DNA from: JBFWUW01 sp050247075
GTDB lineage: Bacteria; Planctomycetota; Planctomycetia; Pirellulales; JBFWUW01
Direction: 5' to 3'
Length of the DNA: 46,878 nucleotides
Assembly: GCA_050247075.1 (NCBI GenBank)
Contig: JBFWUW010000057.1
Span: forward strand, 1 to 46,878
Below the pieces are notes generated by a model that had not been told where the DNA came from, did not search any database, and was given only the letters and a program-made list of their open reading frames with translations. A program made the translations under genes and the position numbers. Every line of letters starts with the position of its first letter. The stretch's first letter is position 1. Below, in pieces: positions 41,832 through 46,878 of the stretch.

Positions 41832-42107
41832 GCGAAACGGACTCCGATCGAGCGGCATTCAATCGCGGCAAAAACAGGCACGTACAACCGGTTGATCGTA
41901 ACCGTCCCCGATTGAAGCAACAAGGCGGGGAGATAAAGACAGAAGGATGACGGATGAAGGATGAATGGGCCTGGGGGAAGAGGGTGGCAGGCTTCTGACC
42001 AACGGGAAGGCCCAGCGGATTTGGCGTTCCAACCGCTTCGCCCAATCCGCGCAGGTTCGATCAACCGGGCTGGACCATCGACTCCGCTCTCGCCATTCGC
42101 TGCGCTG
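41832..42107. other. Intergenic region upstream of gatB
   Basis: No gene is supported. It holds a heptad repeat (41945-41965) and the edge of the IS110 remnant. No clear gatB promoter was found. Confidence 0.4.
41945..41965. repeat. (GGATGAA)n heptad repeat, copy 4
   Basis: GGATGAC, GGATGAA, GGATGAA in a row on the plus strand, preceded by a partial ACAGAA unit. Confidence 0.7.
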
Positions 42108-42617
42108 CTGACCCTGCTGCTCAATCAGGCCGGGTTGACGATCCATCGCGCGACGTGGGAGAAGGTGCTGGCCTGGGCCATGACCGCGGCGGATGCCGAT
42201 ATCGACGCGGCCGTTCAGCATCGCGTCTACCTGACGTTGGAGATGGATCGGGCCGAGAAAACACGGCAAATCCGTGCAGTGGAATGTAAACGGGTCAAGC
42301 TCCTGGCGGGCACGCCGTATGTGTTGCTGATCTCGACACCGGGCGTAAACGTCGTCTCAGCGGCTGAGTTGGCTGGCGAAATGAGACTCATCACACACTA
42401 CGCCAGCGCCAAAGCCATCACCGGTCGGGCGGGCTTGTAACCGGCGCGTTACCAGAGCGATCAAGTCGACTTGAAGGACGGCCGCGCGGTGCGCTGCGCC
42501 AATCGCAGCCTCCGCGCCGCCCTGCTGATGGTGGCCGACAACCTGCGGAAGTGCAACCCGTACTTCCGCGGCCTGGCGGACCTGTGGAAATCGACCAAAG
42601 GCGATTGCGCGGAAGCA
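42108..42617 (+). pseudogene. IS110/IS116-type transposase remnant
   Basis: The C-terminal part of an IS110-family transposase can be read in one frame: YVLLISTPGVNVVSAAELAGE (matching the PGV-G-x-x-T/S-A-A-x-L-x-x-E motif), LITHYASAKAITGRAGL, an in-frame TAA at 42438-42440, then PARYQSDQV and RCANRSLRAALLMVADNL, matching the R-G-N-x-x-L-R-x-A-L segment. The N-terminal DEDD catalytic part is absent. It is a dead fragment; its 3-prime edge runs into a dispersed repeat at 42618. Confidence 0.8.
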
Positions 42618-42640
42618 TCGGCGTTGGAGACGCCTCCTAC
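42618..42640. repeat. Dispersed GTAGGAGGCG repeat, copy 2
   Basis: Contains GGCGTTGGAGACGCCTCC and ends CTAC, 20 of 23 positions identical to 4874-4896. Confidence 0.7.
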
Positions 42641-42659
42641 AAGTGTTGCGATCGTCCAA

Positions 42660-44531
42660 TCAGCGTAGCTCCAACAGCCGGTAGTGCCGTGGACCGTCGA
42701 TGTGGTCGGCGGTGTACTCGGTGATCTGCCGCACGGCAGCCGGATGTTCCGCCACCAAACGGGAAAGCGTTTCGTCTTGCGGCACGTCGCTTTGCACATC
42801 GCACAACAGCAAGTGCGTAAAGCCTTCGCCGGCCAGCCGCCGTCGCAGGCCGGTCGTATCGCCAACTTGCTGGTCGTAGCGGGTGTGGCGGCGAAAGATG
42901 TTCTCGCGGACCACGGCGGGTTGAAAGTAGAAGGCCCGCAAATCTTGGCTGAGAATCTTGCTGCCCGCGGGCAATTGGTTGGCCGCGCAGGCTGCCGACC
43001 AGGTCGGTTCGTGGCGGGCCAAGAATTGCTCGCGCGAAATCTTGCCGGCGGCAACAGGCCATTTGTCACGAGCCCGTTTAAGGGGAGCGGCTACTCCCAG
43101 CAGCACGCCCGCCGACAGGGCCGCCGCCGCAATCCAACGGGGCAGCGCCGGCAAGCGGCGCAGTTCCATGCAGGTCCACACGACGGCCACGGCCAACGGG
43201 GGCACAATCGGCAGCAAGAAGCGGACATTCTGCCGCAGGCCGTACCACAGCAATCCGTACAAGCCGGCCGCCGCCAACAGCGACCCCAAGCCGCGCAAGC
43301 GGCGGGCGAAGAGTACTCCCCCCAGCGCCATCAGAAACAGCGGTCCAAGCTGATGCCCGCGTCCGCCTAGTCGCTCGGGCCGCATGGTGATTTGCCAAGG
43401 GGCGGCGGCCAGGTTCCAAGGGCGAAACCCCAGCGGCGTTTTCAGGCCTGGTTCGCTCGCCGCCGCCAAATCGCCGCCGATCTGCCGGCTTAAGAACGGA
43501 TAGACCGGGTTGCCGCGCTGCCAGGCAGCGCGGACGTACCATACGCTCGATACGGCCAAGGCGATGGCACCCGTCAGCACCGCGCCGCGCAGCAGTTGCC
43601 GCCGCTGTTGCCGGTCGCTGGCCCGCGCCAGACGAAAGGCAAGCTGAAACCCCACCGCCACCGCAAACAGCAGCGCGGCGTACTTGGTTCCCAACGCGGC
43701 TCCCCACATCAAACCGGCCGCCGCGTACCAACGCGGGTGTTCCTCTGCTTGAGCCGCTCTTCGCCAGGCTACCAGGCCCAGTGTCAGCCACATCGCCAGG
43801 CCCGCGTCGTTCAACGGGGCCGACATTTGATTGCTCACGCCGGGCACAACCAGCACCACCACGGCCACCAACCAGGCCCAGCCTCGGCCGACCAGCGGCG
43901 TAGCCAGAAGCACGCCCGCTAACGCCAGCAACAATCCCAGGCCCCAGGCCATCAATTGCGCGGTGACGGCCCCTTCCAGCGCCAACCCCCACAGGTAAAG
44001 CATCTCCACCAACAGCGGAAACGTGCTGTTGTCGCTATACGGCAGGGCCACCAGCGACTGTTGTTGCAGGTAGACCTTGGGGAGTTCCAGGTGGTAGCAC
44101 AAAGCGTCGCCCGCGGTGGGCGGGGCCAGCGCCGTGACCAGTGAGCTGAAAGCCACCACGACAATAGCCGCCCACCCCGTCCACAGCAGCCACGGCGGCG
44201 GGCGATCGTCGGGCATGTCCTCGCGATCGCGCGAAATGACATCGGGCGGCGGCCGGTCGGGCGACAGATCACGGACGATCTCGGCCAGGCCCCAAAACCC
44301 AGCACACCAGGTCGCCACGCCAATCGCCGGCCGCGGCAACCAACCCAACAGCCCCAAGCCGGTTAACAACATACCGCCGGCCAGCAGTCCCAGGGCCAGG
44401 CTCCAGATCGTGGTGGCCAGCACATCGTCGCGATCTTCGCAGCGCATCGCACGCGCTAGCAACCGGCCCGGCCCATAGGCCGCCAGCGCCAGCATGGCAA
44501 ACGCGAGCAAGGAGTTAAGCGAATCAAGCAT
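42660..44531 (-). CDS. Multi-spanning membrane glycosyltransferase, GT39/GT83-like
   Basis: The product is 623 residues from Met at 44531 (MLDSLNSL). There are about 12 or 13 membrane segments. A first-loop motif ALAPPTAGDALCYHLELPKV carries the acidic residue typical of polyprenyl-phosphate-sugar-dependent transferases (GT-C fold, GT39/GT83-like). Further features: LGTKYAALLFAVAVGF, YVRAAWQRGNPVYPFL, RFLLPIVPPLAVAVV. The last 140 residues form a soluble periplasmic domain. It probably transfers a lipid-linked sugar to an envelope glycan. It lies downstream of the GT9 gene and the small coupled membrane protein, suggesting one envelope-glycan operon. Confidence 0.85.
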   Translation of the reverse strand: MLDSLNSLLAFAMLALAAYGPGRLLARAMRCEDRDDVLATTIWSLALGLLAGGMLLTGLGLLGWLPRPAIGVATWCAGFWGLAEIVRDLSPDRPPPDVISRDREDMPDDRPPPWLLWTGWAAIVVVAFSSLVTALAPPTAGDALCYHLELPKVYLQQQSLVALPYSDNSTFPLLVEMLYLWGLALEGAVTAQLMAWGLGLLLALAGVLLATPLVGRGWAWLVAVVVLVVPGVSNQMSAPLNDAGLAMWLTLGLVAWRRAAQAEEHPRWYAAAGLMWGAALGTKYAALLFAVAVGFQLAFRLARASDRQQRRQLLRGAVLTGAIALAVSSVWYVRAAWQRGNPVYPFLSRQIGGDLAAASEPGLKTPLGFRPWNLAAAPWQITMRPERLGGRGHQLGPLFLMALGGVLFARRLRGLGSLLAAAGLYGLLWYGLRQNVRFLLPIVPPLAVAVVWTCMELRRLPALPRWIAAAALSAGVLLGVAAPLKRARDKWPVAAGKISREQFLARHEPTWSAACAANQLPAGSKILSQDLRAFYFQPAVVRENIFRRHTRYDQQVGDTTGLRRRLAGEGFTHLLLCDVQSDVPQDETLSRLVAEHPAAVRQITEYTADHIDGPRHYRLLELR

Positions 44532-44572
44532 GGTTTCGTTGGAATCGAAAATTGGAGGGGTCAAACCAGGCC

Positions 44573-44598
44573 GTAGCGTGGGCTTTAGCCCACGCTAC
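44573..44598. repeat. GTAGCGTGGGCT perfect palindrome
   Basis: GTAGCGTGGGCT, two bases, AGCCCACGCTAC: a perfect 12-bp inverted repeat. On the minus strand its TAG is the stop codon of the 73-residue membrane protein (44595-44597). Confidence 0.88.
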
Positions 44599-44816
44599 CG
44601 GGCTTGCCACCAGGTGATGACGAACGCGGCCAGCACCAGGCACATCCAACCGGCTGCTAGCCAGGCTTTCCAGGGAGTTGGCCCCCTTCCACCCGGCACC
44701 ATCCGCCGTGGCAGCAGTGTATCGGCCACCAACCGACGAGCCTTGCGCAGCGTTTCACTTGGCCGGCGCAGCCGCCAAGGCCGGGGAGGTTCCGGAGGAC
44801 GAAGTGGTGCAATCAT
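44595..44816 (-). CDS. Small single-pass membrane protein coupled to GT9
   Basis: The product is 73 residues. The start ATG overlaps the stop of the GT9 gene as ATGA (44813-44816), which strongly supports real translation. The N-terminal half is rich in Pro and Arg (PPEPPRPWRLRRP); the C-terminus is one membrane helix (AWLAAGWMCLVLAAFVITWW) with a Gln-Ala-Arg end. Topology would leave the basic half in the cytoplasm. No family is recognised. Its stop is provided by a palindromic repeat. A role as partner or membrane anchor for a neighbouring glycosyltransferase is a guess from context. Confidence 0.6.
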   Translation of the reverse strand: MIAPLRPPEPPRPWRLRRPSETLRKARRLVADTLLPRRMVPGGRGPTPWKAWLAAGWMCLVLAAFVITWWQAR

Positions 44817-46102
44817 GGACAGGCCGCCTGATCAAAAGTAATAGAATTCGTCCTACATGGCCTGAGTGCATGTTCCGCCGCGTTCCGCACGGCCGCCGGG
44901 GATAACTCGGCCAGGCAGGGATGGTCCGCCAAGGGACAGGTTTGGCGATGGCAAGGCGAACAGGCGACGGGTTGGCTTACGACCGTCACCCGCTCTCCCC
45001 ACGGCTGCCATTGGCTGGCGTGATTGGTTCCGCTGAACAGCACCACGACCGATGTACCGACGGCCGCCGCCAGATGCGCCGGGCCGGAGTCGGCACCGAT
45101 CAACAGATCGGCCCGTTCCAACAGGGCGGCCAACTGCTGGAAGGTTAGCTGTCCGGTGAAGTCCTCAATCGGGGACGCTTCTGGCAGGTTCACGCGGTCT
45201 TCCGCCGTTCCGATCAGTACGACGCGGCAGGCCGAGCGGCCCTCTATCTGGCCATCGTGCGTGAGCAGACACAACAGCGACTGCCAATGCCTGGCCGGCC
45301 AACGTTTAGCGGCGGTGCCGGCTCCCAAATGACAGACGACCAACGGCCGATCATCCAGCAGCATCGGGAACTTCTCCTCGGCCCAGCGCCGCGCAGCGAA
45401 ATTCGGTTCAACACGCGGCTGCCAGACTGCCTGGCCAGTGGGAGGTGCGATGCCCAGCCGGTCGAGCAAGGCCTGCCGCGAGGCGGCTTCCGCCCGGTGC
45501 AAGACATAATCGGCCACATCGGTCAGCAGAAATCCGCCGCCGCCGCTGCTCCAACCCAGCCGCCGCGGCGTACCGCTCAACCACATCAAGGCCGCCGCTG
45601 AAAACTCTCCCCGGGGATCAATCGCCAGATCATATTGCCGCCGCCGTAGCCGCAGCCCCCACTGCCATACCGACCAGATCCACCCCCGCCGACGGCCGCG
45701 CGACAATCGGTTGACGCTGGCCGTAAGGACTTCGTCGACTTCGGCACAGGCGGCAAATAGTTCGCGGTTGGCATCGCTGGCCAGCACGTCGATCGTCGCC
45801 GCGGGATAGCGGTGCCGCAGGCCGCGCAACAGGCCGGTGGAAAGAATGGCATCACCCAGATGATCTTGCTGCACCACCAGAATCCGCCGTGGATCGGCCA
45901 GGCCAGACGGGCCCGCACCCAACACCCGCGTCACCATCCAGCGGCAGGCGTAACCCACGGCATCGACAATGGCAAACAGCACCCGCCAGCGCAGGCGGAC
46001 GTAGCGGTATCGCGGCCGGCTTGGCGCGTTGGCCAGCGCGCGGCGCTGCGCGGCAAACCGCTGCAAGCGTCGCTGAAGCCGGGATGGGGCGCGGTCGGAC
46101 AT
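44813..46102 (-). CDS. Glycosyltransferase family 9 (heptosyltransferase-like)
   Basis: The product is 429 residues, longer than typical GT9 because of an Arg-rich N-terminal leader of about 70 residues. Two Rossmann-like halves: ILVVQQDHLGDAILSTGLL (the family's D-x-x-G-D-x-x-L/S loop) and VVCHLGAGTAAKRWPARHW with LIGADSGPAHLAAAVGTSVVVLF. The last part has the Cys-rich segment CSPCHRQTCPLADHPC seen in many GT9 enzymes. ADP-heptose:LPS heptosyltransferases and related enzymes add sugars to the LPS core at the cytoplasmic face. The acceptor here is unknown. It is coupled to the small membrane protein downstream. Confidence 0.93.
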   Translation of the reverse strand: MSDRAPSRLQRRLQRFAAQRRALANAPSRPRYRYVRLRWRVLFAIVDAVGYACRWMVTRVLGAGPSGLADPRRILVVQQDHLGDAILSTGLLRGLRHRYPAATIDVLASDANRELFAACAEVDEVLTASVNRLSRGRRRGWIWSVWQWGLRLRRRQYDLAIDPRGEFSAAALMWLSGTPRRLGWSSGGGGFLLTDVADYVLHRAEAASRQALLDRLGIAPPTGQAVWQPRVEPNFAARRWAEEKFPMLLDDRPLVVCHLGAGTAAKRWPARHWQSLLCLLTHDGQIEGRSACRVVLIGTAEDRVNLPEASPIEDFTGQLTFQQLAALLERADLLIGADSGPAHLAAAVGTSVVVLFSGTNHASQWQPWGERVTVVSQPVACSPCHRQTCPLADHPCLAELSPAAVRNAAEHALRPCRTNSITFDQAACP

Positions 46103-46160
46103 GGCCGTCTATCGTTTGTAAAGGATGCGATACGAAACAACTTGCCCATGTGAACTCCCT

Positions 46161-46193
46161 CCCTCTCCCTCTGGGAGAGGGCCGGGGTGAGGG
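46161..46193. repeat. CCCTCTCC/GGAGAGGG palindromic repeat, copy 2
   Basis: CCCTCTCCCTCTGGGAGAGG followed by GCCGGGGTGAGGG; same family as 28091-28125 in opposite orientation. Confidence 0.8.
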
Positions 46194-46221
46194 TTGACTG
46201 CTGGCGGCCCTTTCGCCGCAT

Positions 46222-46263
46222 CTCCCTCTCCCCAATCCTCTCTCGGAGTACCGGGAGAGGGAG
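46222..46263. repeat. CTCCCTCTCCC inverted repeat
   Basis: CTCCCTCTCCC (46222-46232) and GGGAGAGGGAG (46253-46263) are perfect 11-base inverted arms with a 20-base loop. It is a degenerate neighbour of the repeat at 46161-46193 and together with it fills the space between the two glycosyltransferase genes. Confidence 0.65.
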
Positions 46264-46276
46264 TCAGAAGGAGCAG

Positions 46277-46878
46277 TTATTTTTCGGTCATTTGTAAAGT
46301 TTCATAGGCCTCGCGGGTGGCCACGGCGGCGGCCCTCCAAGAGAACTCCCGCTGCACGCAACGGGCCAAGGCGGGCGAACGGCCGCGCTGCAAGGCCCGC
46401 AACACCGCCGCGCGAATCTCGCGTGGATTGCCCGGCGAGACGTACTCGGCCAGGCTGCCAAAGTATTCTTGCGCCGCGCCCGCCGCCGGCAGCACCAGCG
46501 GCACGCCCGACATGCCGGCCTCCAGCGCGACCAGGCCGGGCGTTTCAAACCAACTGGCCAGCGCCAAACAGCCGCAGGCGGCGTAAGCACTGGCCAACAG
46601 CGGGTCATTGTGCCCCAGCCGGCCGATGAATTTGACGTTGTCGCCCGCCGCGCGGCGGCAAGCTTGCAGGTACCGTTCATGCCCAGGCACAACATCGCCC
46701 AGCATCACGATCGGCACGTTGGTCGATTGCATGGCCCGCAGAAAGCCGAGCTGGTTCTTACGCGGCTCGAAGCGGCCGGCGTACAGGACAAAGCCGCGTC
46801 CGCCGGCCAGCCTGGCGAAAGGGGCGGGGCTGGCGTCGGCAAACCGTAAGTCGGCCCCGTTGGGGATAACTTGAATGC
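46277..46878 (-). CDS. Glycosyltransferase family 4 (group 1), partial at window edge
   Basis: The frame is open to the right edge, so the N-terminal acceptor-binding domain lies outside the window; about 200 C-terminal residues are seen. The start of the GT-B donor domain reads GFVLYAGRFEPRKNQLGFLR, then IVMLGDVVPGHERY. Later GCLALASWFETPGLVALEAG carries the E-x7-E motif of GT4 enzymes (with FETPG replacing FEGFG), followed by GVPLVLPAAGAAQEYFG. The donor sugar cannot be read. It is the first visible gene of the envelope-glycan group. Confidence 0.9.
   Translation of the reverse strand, partial: IQVIPNGADLRFADASPAPFARLAGGRGFVLYAGRFEPRKNQLGFLRAMQSTNVPIVMLGDVVPGHERYLQACRRAAGDNVKFIGRLGHNDPLLASAYAACGCLALASWFETPGLVALEAGMSGVPLVLPAAGAAQEYFGSLAEYVSPGNPREIRAAVLRALQRGRSPALARCVQREFSWRAAAVATREAYETLQMTEK

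Noticed and set aside
41961..42440. 159-codon open frame as an intact hypothetical gene
   Set aside because: Its second half is the C-terminal part of an IS110-type transposase that continues in the same frame past the TAA, so it is a decayed fragment, and its first 50 codons are unrelated intergenic DNA.

Overview
The window looks like chromosomal DNA of a planctomycete, probably of the Pirellulales type. The evidence is the protein families: a DUF1559 prepilin-like protein, two DUF1501 proteins with twin-arginine signals, an ASPIC/UnbV-FG-GAP lipoprotein, a DUF4838 glycoside-hydrolase-like protein, a single-chain double UvrA of about 2400 residues, and degenerate Mur ligase paralogues. GC-rich DNA with short intergenic spaces packed with palindromic repeats fits too. 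No rRNA, tRNA, CRISPR array or intact prophage was seen.

Layout. 1-4.6 kb: a small secreted protein, a secreted DUF4838 protein and, convergently, a membrane acyltransferase. 4.9-7.9 kb (minus): a transglutaminase-like/TPR protein and guaA, whose short leader contains an intrinsic terminator. 8.5-13.6 kb (plus): a surface/secretory run of DUF1559 pseudopilin, transthyretin-like lipoprotein, TPR membrane protein and ASPIC/FG-GAP lipoprotein. 13.7-20.4 kb: a MerR/CarH-like regulator (minus) divergent from a tightly coupled five-gene lipid-modification operon (FAD oxidoreductase, DUF1365, Cfa-type methyltransferase, coclaurine-N-methyltransferase-like methyltransferase, acyl desaturase). A promoter with a tandem 9-bp repeat at the predicted start site lies between them. 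20.6-24.9 kb: apt, two DUF1501 proteins and an SRPBCC protein. The SRPBCC gene is preceded by a strikingly structured leader that ends in a terminator able to re-pair with the leader's closing stem. 25.3-28.0 kb (minus): a MurE-like/MurF-like pair with eroded active sites. 28.4-30.7 kb: an HTH-EIIA regulator, a pseudo-receiver protein and an amidohydrolase. 30.9-38.1 kb (minus): the giant uvrA. 38.3-39.4 kb (minus): an Rrf2/NsrR-like regulator with a palindromic operator over its own start site, followed by a Tll0287-type haem protein. 39.4-40.3 kb: a decayed REP-associated transposase between two copies of its 152-bp repeat. 40.3-41.8 kb: gatB. 42.1-42.6 kb: an IS110-type remnant. 42.7 kb to the end (minus): cell-envelope glycan genes (a GT4 open at the window edge, a GT9, a 73-residue membrane protein coupled to it, and a multi-spanning GT39/GT83-like transferase).

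Three things stand out. The CarH-like regulator has lost both histidines expected for cobalamin coordination, yet controls what looks like a membrane-lipid stress operon. The 25.0-25.25 kb RNA element has the design of a riboswitch of no class I recognise. The double UvrA carries a C-terminal tandem duplication of an unassigned domain and an in-frame palindromic repeat insertion. At least eight families of short repeats occupy the intergenic spaces, and several of them supply the stop codon of the adjacent gene.
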